A stretch of DNA of 64,000 bases from Hydractinia symbiolongicarpus (taxonomy: Eukaryota; Cnidaria; Hydrozoa; Anthoathecata; Hydractiniidae): contig NC_079883.1 of assembly GCF_029227915.1 (NCBI RefSeq), positions 13,828,001 through 13,892,000 on the forward strand. Reading direction: 5' to 3'. The position numbers and the translations under genes are program-made. Positions 36,558 through 49,742 of the stretch are shown here, one piece after another. Position 1 is the first letter of the stretch. Every line of letters begins with the position of its first letter. Under the pieces are notes generated by a model, which saw only the letters and a program-made list of their open reading frames with translations, was not told the origin of the DNA and did not search any database.

Positions 36558-38040
36558 TTTAAAGTGTAATTTTTGTTTAGAGAAATTGTTATACTTAACT
36601 ACCGTCTACTAACGTAAGGTTTCTCGTTACAGAGGATTTAGAGAGATGCGCAGTTCCATAGCATCGATAATTTTGTTGCTACCGTAGTATCACCGCAGTA
36701 CTTTGCCTCCGTCTGACGAATGAACGAAAAAAATAGAAAACATGAAGGGTTAACTGTGATTACGGAACAGAAAAACATTTTGGATATTTTTTCGGCACTG
36801 TGCGATAACTGCTACGTATACAAAAATAGAGTTTAGCTAATCTTGTTTAATTGACAACAACGAAAGAAAGGCAAATATTGCTCTTTGCCCGACGAAATCG
36901 ACGTTAATGTAAATCAAAAACAAAACAAAAATATTTAAGTTAAAAGGAAGAAGTTGAAAGATGTGGTAAAGCGATAAATATTGACGATAAGAGATAGCTT
37001 AAAGAAACACAATGTATCAAAGGAAGAAAAAGGATGAAGAATTGTAAGAACACAAAATTCTAGTTTAATTTAATATGAAAAGATCTGCGGGTAATTTATA
37101 GGGAAGGGCAACCCAACAATTATTTTTTACCATTTCATTCAACTAATCCACATAATCACAAAAAAAAATAAAAATAATTTATTTTTTTGTAAACCAGCTT
37201 CTGTTTTGCCTCGAACATTTGTCTTTTATTTTCGTGGAATGCTTTTTGTATCGACGATCTGGGACCGGAGAACAATAATGTCGTAAAAGTGTTCAAAATA
37301 AAAATGTAATAAATTTTTACAAACATTGTAAAATGGTCCGTGTTACTCTAACTATGGATACCATTGTTGCTTTATAAGTGTTATTCTTTTGCTGCTTGCA
37401 TGGGATATACTTTAGTTGATTTTAATAAAGTTTGGATACTGTGGTACTATGCAACATTTATCATAAAGTATGTTTGTAGGTCATAGATGCGTGGAGGATG
37501 AAAGTATCAGGTTCCCGAAATCGGATTGAACGTTACTGTCTAACATTGGAATAAGCTCCATCTATCTTATTTAATATTTCTTGAAAGTATTCTATCAACA
37601 TAGATTTAAATTTTACAAAAATACTTATGATACATAGCATTATTTATTACGAGTAACAACAGCGAAAAGGTGAAATGCGTATGTTACAAAGTCATGCAAC
37701 AAAAGTTGATGATACTAGAACAATTCATAATTCATTTTTAAAGAACTACTACCAACACAGGTAGAGATGGAAAATGAGGACGTTAAACACTGGCGAAAGC
37801 ATTTAAAAACACTTGAAAATTTCTCTAATCCAGGGATTTTACTGTAGAAAATCTGAATTATTACCAGTTACAAATTTTCCGTTCATTATTTTTTAAACAA
37901 TCTTCTACGCCAAAAGTAATAATTCTATCTACCGTAAAATTTCACTTAAAACTAAATAAACATCATTTTAACATTAAATGCTTACGTAAAACTTTTTCCA
38001 TAATGAAAATTAGCTTCTCGAAAGTAAAAACTCTTTGACG
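36558..38040. other. Between the inverted duplication and the next decayed copy; no gene seen
   Basis: AT-rich, short open frames only, no repeat unit shared with the flanking arrays that I could recognise. Confidence 0.5.
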
Positions 38041-38434
38041 GTTGTAAAAAAGAAACAGCTAGCTTTTCTTAAATTTTTGCAAATACAAATAGCGGTAAGT
38101 ATGGCTAATAATTGATTGCACTAATGATTAATAACTGAACGTGGGTGAAAAAACACCTTTACATTGATGATACATGCGTCAAACTGCTGCATGTGTCGGA
38201 AACAGAAGACAGGAATGATGCGTTAATGAAATTAGTCTGATTCAATTAGATGTTGTGGGTATATGAATTCAGCTGTCTTCCTGTTGGTCGGTACGGACTT
38301 CTCAATAAAAATAGTTCACCATCACCAAAATAACAGACAAAGCAAAATTTATTGGCATTGTAACTGAATTAAGTAAACTCCAAAGCAAGAACTGAATTGA
38401 AAAATAAATTTTAACAAACATATTTTCTTTAAAA

Positions 38435-38715
38435 GTGTTACATTTCATTATTTCTATGTAGTGGTTGTTAGTGCAGGTATACGTATATAAGAACTTTATT
38501 GCGTTATTTCAATTTCTGAAAAGAAGTGTGTTTATTTATATAGTATCTTAGCAACATTCCTTTGTTTTCTAGGGATCAAACCAACTAAAGTGGTGCTTAA
38601 CTGGCAAACTTTCTAAACACGCGCAAGGTATTGTAGAACAATCAAAGAAGTTGATATCAATTAACCAGTTTCCTTTGACTCTTATGCTAAGAAATTCGTA
38701 TCCACCATGTTGAAT
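38435..38715 (+). pseudogene. Six-Cys secreted peptide family, third A-type copy (decayed)
   Basis: The signal-peptide exon (38435-38476) has lost its ATG (now GTG) and has TAG in place of a Trp codon, but keeps the CAG-GTATAC donor. Exon 2 begins at 38573 after TTTTCTAG with GSNQLKWC, then diverges and lacks the cysteine pairs. About 400 bp of upstream sequence also resembles the right arm near 34.5 kb. Confidence 0.65.
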
Positions 38716-38801
38716 CAAGGTCACACGATACTTGCTGTGTTAGATATGTGCATCAGTGTGGAGCTGGGAGCACTTACTATGATAAAAACAAAATTGCTTA
38801 A

Positions 38802-39480
38802 CCCTATTCGGTCCGACGGGGGGATCCCCCCCTGAGGCTTTTTTTAATAACTCCTTAACGCTATGCAGCATGGCTATGATACCTACTGAGTTTCAATAGT
38901 TATCTCTTAGACACCTGAATGTCAAAATTCTAAGTCCCATGCCTTTTAGAAGCTTTAATATTGGCTATTACTCGAAACTACCCCAAAAAGTTTCATGAAA
39001 CCCTTATATTGGGGCAAATATAATAACTTTTGATATGATTTTCCTTAGATCTTGAAACTTAGAACGCAACTTTGTTTAATTGAGAAGAATCATTTCCCAT
39101 GTTTTGGACACGTGATTAATCTGATTTCCTGTTTTTTTCGGGCACTCTTTGGCAACTTTTTGTGCAATCCATGTAAAAAACAGAAGATATGTTAAATAAC
39201 TTTTATGTAGCTTTCAGAAACTTCTAACAGAATGTAAAAATTCGCTCCAGAACTAAAGTAATTAAAATTAAGCAAATGGTGGCATTCGGAACAATTTTGA
39301 AGCTTTTGATGACATCACAGAAAATATGCTGACGCAAGAAATATTTATCGTCGTCATTTTGTTCCTTTTGTGTCGTACTATAAGTGTGCCAAGGTTGATT
39401 CAATTTGAACAAGCCTATAAAAAATTATAGGGGGTGGTCCCCGGTCATATTATGTTCAAAAAAACCCAGACCGCATAGGG
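38802..39480. mobile_element. piggyBac-like MITE with TTAA target sites
   Basis: 679 bp flanked by TTAA on both sides (38798-38801 and 39481-39484). The ends are CCCTATTCGGTC and, inverted, CCCTATGCGGTC. Just inside the left end lies a GGGGGGATCCCCCC palindrome. TTAA duplication and CCC-starting ends fit piggyBac; Kolobok-type elements also use TTAA. No transposase frame is seen, so it is non-autonomous. Confidence 0.75.
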
Positions 39481-40389
39481 TTAAAATACAGTTTCTAGCT
39501 CTTATAGCCCCTTTCACATGCCTTCTAATTCTAAAAAACAATTAAAGCATCTTCTTTGACTTCCATATAATGTTACTGACATCAATGATATCGTAGACCC
39601 ACTCTATCCATGGTCTATTTGACTTTGATATTTGGCAGTTAATATATAAATAGTTTTCAACTTCAAGTAAGGCAGAATAGGTATACTTTCGTTAATAGTT
39701 TAACTGAACAAACCTAGATAGTTTAAACTCATTGATAAAAGGTTGTCCTTATAAATATGCTCGATGTAGTGTTTAACATAAGAAAATAAGACATGATAAT
39801 TCAAAGAAAAACATCTGATTTATTTGGCTGGCCTATTTTTCAAAATACAGGTGTGCTGGCTGTCAATGTAGATATGCGTCAACTTAATTAATAAGATTTC
39901 AACTTTCTTTGAAGTAGGATCTAGTGTCAACAATGTTTTTTGTTCCAAAGAATGACTGTATGTTTATGGTTACGTATATACACAAGTATATGTAGTTATA
40001 CTAAAGAATACACGCACTGTGTTTCATAAAATGTATTTTTTTTAGTGTATGTTTTATTTATCCCCAGTCACAATACCCCAATACGCTAACAAATGTTAAA
40101 TGTCCGTTTGTGATGAAATTGACAGTCATTGTTTAATTCTGTCAACTTTGTTTATGGTTGTTGACTCTTAGACAACGATAGACTGTTGCACGTAAAACGT
40201 GGCACTGTAACTGGCTTCTCAGAAAATAAAAAATAATGTCTAATTTTGTAGTTCCGATAACAACAACTTAACACCGCCAGAACTCTGAACTAGATATCCC
40301 TATCTATCATCTATATATATCTATTTACCATCAGTTGTCTTTACAGCCACATCATCACTGGATTTTTTTATGTAACTTTTTACTATTAT

Positions 40390-40876
40390 TCTTTCTTCAT
40401 TCCGTTTTGACAGAAGTTTGGTGACGGCTACTTCCGTTGTCTTTGCATTTTTTAAAAAAAACTTCGTTAGTTCCTTTTCTTTTACTTACAAGTCCTTATG
40501 TTCGTTATGTTATGTAGAGCCTTAAAATTTTACCTTTTCTTTGAAGTTTTCGTTTGATTTTAAGTCAGCACTTCTAACAGTTATCATTTCGTTCGTTTTG
40601 TTAAAGAAATCATTTTTTCCCAGATTTATCAATATGCTATTGCTTAATCATTAAACTTGGCACAAATGCATAGAAAATGTCCGCAAAGTGAGGTAGTTTG
40701 TCACCACTTTGGCTAGTGTGATTTCTAAAAACGACAAAAATTGTTGCACAAATCATACAAATAAACATACTCTCGACGAAAATGTGGGCCGATAAAATAA
40801 AAATTTCATGCGTATTTGCCTGCGCTGACAAACATTTTGCAGAAATAATTAAGAAAAGGATTTTCAAAGAAAACAT
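40390..40876 (-). pseudogene. Six-Cys secreted peptide family, tandem copy F1 (broken)
   Basis: Exon 1 (40876-40820) is a 19-codon signal peptide (MFSLKILFLIISAKCLSAQ). Its donor is GC rather than GT (CAG-GCAAAT). Exon 2 starts at 40724 after TTTTTAG; in the family frame it meets TAG at codon 4 and TGA at the first cysteine. Homology to intact copies continues to about 40390, including AAATGCAAAGACAAC, out of frame. The exon 2 end is approximate. Confidence 0.7.
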
Positions 40877-41331
40877 GTTCGTAATTATTATACTCCTAAC
40901 CTGATACTTTGTCTTGATGTTGTTTTTTGTTTTGATGAACCGATTCAGTTCCTACCTTTTTATAAGGTTGAGAGGCAAATGAAAATACCTTCGTCACACG
41001 TCTTTACATTATAGAACATTGTGAATTTTCTGTTAACGTCATTAAAGGTGTTTATATACGAATGTAAAGTAAAATTTGTATAGCAATGGGAAACGAATGA
41101 ATTAAAAAGCTAAAGAATGTCGGAAAGAATGGCAATTAATATCTGTAATCCTGTAAAAAGATTGAAATCTAAAAAGACATTTCTCTATATTACTTAGTGC
41201 CCGGCTGTTTTATTTAGATAACTCTTGTATGTCTTTTAAATCAAATCTGAACTCAGTTGTATCTTTGTCCTCTTTAAGGTTTTTGAGATATGTATCGTAA
41301 CGAAATTTGGAAACAGATTTTTATATGGACT

Positions 41332-41610
41332 TTATTCCTTCTGTAGGTAGCCTTTTAGTAACTTAGGACAAAGGCTTCTACTAAAGTTTGCAATAAACGA
41401 CATGTTCCGCATAAACTGATCACAATCGTTGATTCCATTAACACCCATCCACCGGTTGTGACACAGAGGAGAGGAAGACTTAAAGTACCTAAGTGCCATA
41501 AAACCGGGAATTTTATGCTTAAGTGTTAAAACTAGACATAGTGGAAAAATGAAACAGATTCCAGATGATTGTATTCTGATCAAAAAGAACTTCACAAATA
41601 TTTCGGACAT
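41332..41610 (-). other. Open frame conserved between units 1 and 4
   Basis: A 92-codon frame (inner part FMALRYFKSSSPLCHNRWMG) that is also open at 59064-59351 in a clearly diverged unit, with mostly conservative changes. Units 2 and 3 carry a deletion that destroys it. I do not recognise it; it may be the relic of a 3' exon. Confidence 0.35.
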
Positions 41611-44127
41611 TTTGTTAAAGGCAACAGTATTGTCATTTTAACATTTGTATCAAATCCTCTGAGTCTTGATGCGAAGTTCCATTATTAAAAATGTTCCTAT
41701 CCTGTAATTGTGTGTTATTGAATGGTTGTAGTTGGACTTATTTAGCAAGTAAACAAAGTAATTAAGTAAATTAAACTGCAGTGTTGCACTTACTTTTAAA
41801 CAAATACTTTTTACCCTATACACCCTTATATATTAGTAATTAATAGACTTTAAACAAGGAAGAAAAGTAATATTTACACGTGTCTCTTCCCAATAACACC
41901 AAACAGAATTTGGTAACATAAGAAAAATTTTTCTTGTTTCGCCAGAAAATGCTCTGGAAAGATTAATACTGCATAATGCAAAATTTTATGTCAGTGTGTT
42001 ATCAATAGACGTATTTCAAAGTCATTTCTATTCTGCAAAATGCACAGCCAAATAGAAATAAAACATAAAAACAATGTTATTAAAAAACAATTTTAATTTT
42101 CCAGCGAAGTGATGGACATATAGTTTGTTTACCTTTATTATTTCTCAAATTAACTTGTCAAATAGTCATATCATCCACTTTTGGTAAAAGAAATAGAAAA
42201 TAAATTTTTTATATACCCATTGGGCTTATTAAAGTTTCTGTTTTATATTTTTTTCTAATGTTTGGCTAACTAAGGTTGATTGGTTGGATTTTATATTTAG
42301 CTACACTAGGAGCACTACCATTGGTTACTACTCTAGCTAGCTAGTTGGAGATTTAACCGATGTTGTTGACATATTTATACACTTTATACTTTGTTCTTGG
42401 ATATCTTTTATTTTTTAAAACATCTGTAAATAACATTATGACTTGGCTTCCTAAGCAATTTGAGTTTGTGGTATTCGACTGAATACTGATCTTTGTGTTA
42501 TATATTTAACAGTTTGTAATAAGAGCAATGCAATCAAGGTAAAAGCACGCTTACTCAAAAGAACCCTTGAGCCTTATTTCTTTTTAAATTATGACCCGTA
42601 ACAATGTTATAGTTGCAGCTACAGAAAATTTTTTTTTTTTAATTCACAAATTGTTCTGTCAATAAAAAGTATCTCTATAAGTATTGCCAGTAATATTATT
42701 TCTCTAAGTATTGCCAGATTTTTGTTTCGTGTCAAATAAACCTATGGGTATTGTAATTTATTTTTACATAAAAGCAAAGATCAACAACTTATGTAAAAAA
42801 AAAATTGTAAAGGGCGTTCTGTTTATACAAATCTAATAGAAAAAACACAAAAACTTTTGTGTATTATAGTTCTTTTTTTTTAATTTAAGCATTCTACTGC
42901 AAGAAGGCAAGAGATGTTAAGAAACAAGTATATTTTTGTTGGGGGGGTGTGGGATTGATGGTGTGATTTCTTTAAAAGGTAAGAGAATTGTAGATGAATA
43001 AGTCGGTAACGATTTGTTTCAAGTCACATTTTGTATCGATGCATTGCCTAAGATGTACATAATACTCGACCGATTTAACACAATAACTTAACAGATGACC
43101 TAAGAAAGTTAAGAAAGTTATAAATATATACAGACGGCTTTACAACTAATGAATGCCTTTGTTTTACTTGTGAGGATAACCCAGACAACACAACCTTACC
43201 AGTTTAACACTGCCATTATCAAAAGAGTTAATAGAGGCCTAATTATTGCCTATATAATAATATACATAAAGTATAATTATATAAGTTATAGAAAGTTTCA
43301 GTAAACTAGGTAAACATTATAGACTTTACAGTATAGAATATAAACTTTTGAAAAAGTATGAAACAAGACGTTTGTTAGTTACGTAGTTAGCCAACATTAC
43401 AGTGGCCATAAATACAGACTAAATATAAATATATATTCCTAATTTTTGTTACACTTCCACTATTATTACACTTTATATACTTTTATCAACCACGATTCTT
43501 GCAATATGGCAGTTGAAAATTATAAAACCAACATTTGTTGTTACTTAATATCAGAACAGCTACCACGGCTGAACATAAAAAGGCGATATTAAGACTGGTC
43601 TATTGCCAGAATCGATACACTTTATTTTTATTTTTATATTTTGATTTTTATTTGTACATTTTTAGATGTTCTTAATTTTAATAAAATTTAACTAAGGCGA
43701 AGAAAAACAACTTTAACCCTAATTGTACCAGTGTGGAAGGGGTGACTAGGTGGGAAATAAGGTGTTTCAAAGGCGATTTAGGGTTTAGAAGCATAAAATA
43801 CCAACAACACTTGAAGGAAATAACGTCCTACCAAGATTACGTCGTTCTTGATTCTAATGAACTCATAAAAGTGTTTTCCTAAATATCATTTTCTAACCTG
43901 TACGATGTTAAATGATGTGAACATCAATCTTTTATATAAAACATATATTTTTATCTTATCTTTAAGAAGAGAAACTTTGAATATGAAATATGATGTCAGT
44001 TTCGATGGCAATGAATAGATTAAAATTAATTTTTATTATGTTGAATATTCTTTTCTATTTAGTTGAAAAGTCTATATTGAGAACTAAAGTCGCGTTAACA
44101 GCACTACTTGAGACTTCGAATTGGCTT

Positions 44128-47100
44128 AATAGTTTAAGTGAACAAACCTAGATAGTTTGTAACTAAAACTCATTGATAAAAGGTTGTCCTTATAAATATG
44201 CTCGGTGTAGTGTTTAACATAAGAAAAGAAGACATGATAATTCAAAGAAAAACATATGATTTATTTGCCTGGCCTATTTTTTAAAATACAGGTGTGCTGG
44301 CTGTCAATGTAGATATGCGTCAACTTAATTAATAAGATTTCAACTTTCTTTGAAGTAGGATCTAGTGTCAACAATGTTTTTAGTTCTAAAGAATGACTGT
44401 ATGTTTATGGTTACGTATATACACAAGTATATGTAGTTATACTAAAGAATACACGCACTGTGTTTCATGAACTGTATTTTTTTAGTGTATGTTTTATTTA
44501 TCCCCAGTCACAATACCCCAATACGCTAAGCAAATGTTAAATGTCCGTTTGTGATGATTTTGACAGTCATTGTTTAATTCTGTCAACTTTGTTTATGGTT
44601 GTTGACTCTTAGACAACGATAGACTGTTGCACGTAAAACGTTGCACTGTAACTGGCTTCTCAGAAATTAAAATAATAAATAAATAATGTCTAATTTTGTA
44701 GTTCCGATAACAACAACTTAACACCGCCAGAGGCTCTGCACTAGATATCCCTATCTATCATCTATATATATCTATTTACCATCAGTTGTCTTTACAGCCA
44801 CATCATCACTGGATTTTTTTATGTAACTTTTTACTATTATTCTTTCTTCATTCCGTTTTGACAGAAGTTTGGTGACGGCTACTTCCGTTGTCTTTGCATT
44901 TTTTAAGAAAACTTCGTTAGTTCCTTTTCTTTTACTTACAAGTCCTTATGTTCGTTATGTTATGTAGAGCCTTGAAATTTTACCTTTTTTTTTGAAGTTT
45001 TCATTTGATTTTAAGTCAGCACTTCTAACAGTTGTCATTTCGTTCGTTTTGGACAAGAATCATTTTTTCCCAGATTTATCAATATCTTATTGCTTAATCA
45101 TTAAACTTGGCACAAATGCATAGAAAATGCCCGCAAAGTGAGGTAGTTTGTCACCACTTTGGCTAGTGTGATTTCTAAAAACGACAAAAATTTTTGCACA
45201 AATCATACAAATAAACATACTCTCGACGAAAATGTGGACCGATAAAATAAAAATTTCATGCGTATTTGCCTGCGCTGACAAACATTTTGCAGAAATAATT
45301 AAGAAAAGGAGTTTCAAAGAAAACATGTTCGTAATTATTATACTCCTAACCTGATACTTTGTCTTGATGTTGTTTCTTGTTTTGATGAACCGATTCAGTT
45401 CCTACCTTTTTATAAGGTTGAGAGGCAAATGAAAATACATTCGTCACACGTCTTTACATTATAGAACATTGTGAATTTTCTGTTAACGTCATTAAAGGTG
45501 TTTATATACGAATGTAAAGTAAAATTTGTATAGCAATGGGAAACGAATGAATTAAAAAGCTAAAGAATGTCGGAAAGAATGGCAATTAATATCTGTAATC
45601 CTGTAAAAAGATTGAAATCTAAAAAGACATTTCTCTATAATACTTAGTGCCCGGCTGTTTTATTGAGATAACTGTTGTATGTCTTTATAATCAAATCTGA
45701 ACTCAATTGTATCTTTGTCCTCTTTAAGGTTTTTGAGATATGTATAGTAACGAACTTTGGAAACAGATTTTTATATGGACTTTATTCTTTCTGTAGGTAG
45801 CCTTTTAGTAGCTTAGGACAAAGGCTTCCACTCAAGTTTGCAATAAACGATATGTTCCGCATAAACTGATCACGATCGTTAAATCCGTTAACACCCAACC
45901 ACCGGTTGTGACACAGAGGAGTACCTAAGGGCCATAAGACCGGGAATTTTATACTTAAGTGCTAAAACAGATTCCAGATGATTGTATGCTGATCAAAAAG
46001 AACTTCACAAATATATCGGACATTTTGTTAAAAGGAAAACAGTATTGTCATTTTAACATTTGTATGGAATCCTCTGAGTCCTGATGCGAAGTTTCATTAT
46101 TAAAAATGTTCCTATCCTGTTTTTGTGTGTTATTGAATGGTTGCAGTTGGACTTATATGGCCAGTAAACAAAGTACTTAAGTAAATTAAACTGCTGTGTT
46201 GCACTAATTTTTAAACAAATACTTTTTACCCTATACACCCTTATATATTAGTAATTAATAGACTTTAAACAAGGAAGAAAAGTAATATTTACACGTGTCT
46301 CTTCCCAATAACACCAAACAGAAATTGGTAACATAAGAAAAATTTTTCTTGTTTCGCCAGAAAATGCTCTGGAAAGATTAATACTGCATAATGCAAAATT
46401 TTATGTCAGTGTGTTATCAATAGACGTATTTCAAAGTCATTTCTATTCTGCAAAATGCACAGCCAAATAGAAATAAAACATAAAAACAATGTTATTAAAA
46501 AACAATTTTAATTTTCCAGCGAAGTGATGGACATATAGTTTGTTTACCTTTATTATTTCTCAAATTAACTTGTCAAATAGTCATATCATCCACTTTTGGT
46601 AAAAGAAATAGAAAATAAATTTTTTATATACCCATTGGGCTTCTTAAAGTTTCTGTTTTATATTTTTTTCTAATGTTTGGCTAACTAAGGTTGATTGGTT
46701 GGATTTTATATTTAGCTACACTAGGAGCACTACCATTGGTTACTACTCTAGCTAGCTAGTTGGAGATTTAACCGATGTTGTTGACATATTTATACACTTT
46801 ATACTTTGTTCTTGGATATCTTTTATTTTTTAAAACATCTGTAAATAACATTATGACTTGGCTTCCTAAGCAATTTGAGTTTGTGGTATTCGACTGAATA
46901 CTGATCTTTGTGTTATATATTTAACAGTTTGTAATAAGAGCAATGCAATCAAGGTAAAAGCACGCTTACTCAAAAGAACCCTTGAGCCTTATTTCTTTTT
47001 AAATTATGACCCGTAACAATGTTATAGTTGCAGCTACAGAAAATTTTTTTTTTTTAATTCACAAATTGTTCTGTCAATAAAAAGTATCTCTATAAGTATT

Positions 47101-48543
47101 GCCAGTAATATTATTTCTCTAAGTATTGCCAGATTTTTGTTTCGTGTCAAATAAACCTATGGGTATTGTAATTTATTTTTACATAAAAGCAAAGATCAAC
47201 AACTTATGTAAAAAAAAAATTGTAAAGGGCGTTCTGTTTATACAAATCTGATAGAAAAAACACAAAAACTTTTGTGTATTATAGTTCTTTTTTTTTAATT
47301 TAAGCATTCTACTGCAAGAAGGCAAGAGATGTTAAGAAACAAGTATATTTTTGTTGGGGGGGGTGTGGGATTGATGGTGTGATTTCTTTAAAAGGTAAGA
47401 GAATTGTAGATGAATAAGTCGGTAACGATTTGTTTCAAGTCACATTTTGTATCGATGCATTGCCTAAGATGTACATAATACTCGACCGATTTAACACAAT
47501 AACTTAACAGATGACCTAAGAAAGTTAAGAAAGTTATAAATATATACAGACGGCTTTACAACTAATGAATGCCTTTGTTTTACTTGTGAGGATAACCCAG
47601 ACAACACAACCTTACCAGTTTAACACTGCCATTATCAAAAGAGTTAATAGAGGCCTAATTATTGCCTATATAATAATATACATAAAGTATAATTATATAA
47701 GTTATAGAAAGTTTCAGTAAACTAGGTAAACATTATAGACTTTACAGTATAGAATATAAACTTTTGAAAAAGTATGAAACAAGACGTTTGTTAGTTACGT
47801 AGTTAGCCAACATTACAGTGGCCATAAATACAGACTAAATATAAATATATATTCCTAATTTTTGTTACACTTCCACTATTATTACACTTTATATACTTTT
47901 ATCAACCACGATTCTTGCAATATGGCAGTTGAAAATTATAAAACCAACATTTGTTGTTACTTAATATCAGAACAGCTACCACGGCTGAACATAAAAAGGC
48001 GATATTAAGACTGGTCTATTGCCAGAATCGATACACTTTATTTTTATTTTTATATTTTGATTTTTATTTGTACATTTTTAGATGTTCTTAATTTTAATAA
48101 AATTTAACTAAGGCGAAGAAAAACAACTTTAACCCTAATTGTACCAGTGTGGAAGGGGTGACTAGGTGGGAAATAAGGTGTTTCAAAGGCGATTTAGGGT
48201 TTAGAAGCATAAAATACCAACAACACTTGAAGGAAATAACGTCCTACCAAGATTACGTCGTTCTTGATTCTAATGAACTCATAAAAGTGTTTTCCTAAAT
48301 ATCATTTTCTAACCTGTACGATGTTAAATGATGTGAACATCAATCTTTTATATAAAACATATATTTTTATCTTATCTTTAAGAAGAGAAACTTTGAATAT
48401 GAAATATGATGTCAGTTTCGATGGCAATGAATAGATTAAAATTAATTTTTATTATGTTGAATATTCTTTTCTATTTAGTTGAAAAGTCTATATTGAGAAC
48501 TAAAGTCGCGTTAACAGCACTACTTGAGACTTCGAATTGGCTT
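44128..48543 (+). repeat. Tandem unit 2 (4.416 kb)
   Basis: Up to about 46228 it matches unit 3; from there on it matches unit 1. The switch is visible just after ACCCTATACACC, where unit 3 continues ATTTCTGG and units 1 and 2 continue CTTATATA. Confidence 0.92.
44840..45326 (-). pseudogene. Six-Cys secreted peptide family, tandem copy F2 (broken)
   Basis: Same architecture and the same lesions as the 40.4-40.9 kb copy: signal exon 45326-45270, GC donor, TAG and TGA at the start of exon 2. The signal peptide reads MFSLKLLFLIISAKCLSAQ. Confidence 0.7.
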
Positions 48544-49255
48544 AATAGTTTAAGTGAACAAACCTAGATAGTTTGTAACTAAAACTCATTGATAAAAGGT
48601 TGTCCTTATAAATATGCTCGGTGTAGTGTTTAACATAAGAAAAGAAGACATGATAATTCAAAGAAAAACATATGATTTATTTGCCTGGCCTATTTTTTAA
48701 AATACAGGTGTGCTGGCTGTCAATGTAGATATGCGTCAACTTAATTAATAAGATTTCAACTTTCTTTGAAGTAGGATCTAGTGTCAACAATGTTTTTAGT
48801 TCTAAAGAATGACTGTATGTTTATGGTTACGTATATACACAAGTATATGTAGTTATACTAAAGAATACACGCACTGTGTTTCATGAACTGTATTTTTTTA
48901 GTGTATGTTTTATTTATCCCCAGTCACAATACCCCAATACGCTAAGCAAATGTTAAATGTCCGTTTGTGATGATTTTGACAGTCATTGTTTAATTCTGTC
49001 AACTTTGTTTATGGTTGTTGACTCTTAGACAACGATAGACTGTTGCACGTAAAACGTTGCACTGTAACTGGCTTCTCAGAAATTAAAATAATAAATAAAT
49101 AATGTCTAATTTTGTAGTTCCGATAACAACAACTTAACACCGCCAGAGGCTCTGCACTAGATATCCCTATCTATCATCTATATATATCTATTTACCATCA
49201 GTTGTCTTTACAGCCACATCATCACTGGATTTTTTTATGTAACTTTTTACTATTA

Positions 49256-49742
49256 TTCTTTCTTCATTCCGTTTTGACAGAAGTTTGGTGACGGCTACTT
49301 CCGTTGTCTTTGCATTTTTTAAGAAAACTTCGTTAGTTCCTTTTCTTTTACTTACAAGTCCTTATGTTCGTTATGTTATGTAGAGCCTTGAAATTTTACC
49401 TTTTTTTTTGAAGTTTTCATTTGATTTTAAGTCAGCACTTCTAACAGTTGTCATTTCGTTCGTTTTGGACAAGAAATCATTTTTCCCAGATTTATCAATA
49501 TCCTATTGCTTAATCATTAAACTTGGCACAAATGCATAGACAATGTCCGCAAAGTGAGGTAGTTTGTCACCACTTTGGCTAGTGTGATTTCTAAAAACGA
49601 CAAAAATTTTTGCACAAATCATACAAATAAACATACTCTCGACGAAAATGTGGACCGATAAAATAAAAATTTCATGCGTATTTGCCTGCGCTGACAAACA
49701 TTTTGCAGAAATAATTAAGAAAAGGAGTTTCAAAGAAAACAT
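49256..49742 (-). pseudogene. Six-Cys secreted peptide family, tandem copy F3 (broken)
   Basis: Nearly identical to the 45 kb copy: signal exon 49742-49686, GC donor, the same early stops in exon 2. A few private substitutions distinguish it. Confidence 0.7.

Larger units (their letters stand above)
39694..44127 (+). repeat. Tandem unit 1 (about 4.43 kb)
   Basis: Starts at AATAGTTTAACTGAACAAACC and repeats at 44128 and 48544. It contains a broken six-Cys gene (minus) in its first half and a long non-coding second half with a poly-G tract near 42941. Its second half is almost identical to that of unit 2, but its first half differs from units 2 and 3 by a few percent. Confidence 0.9.

Noticed and set aside
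42900-42960. Poly-G tract as a regulatory G-quadruplex
   Set aside because: Only one G run is present in each unit, with length varying from 7 to 13; more likely slippage.
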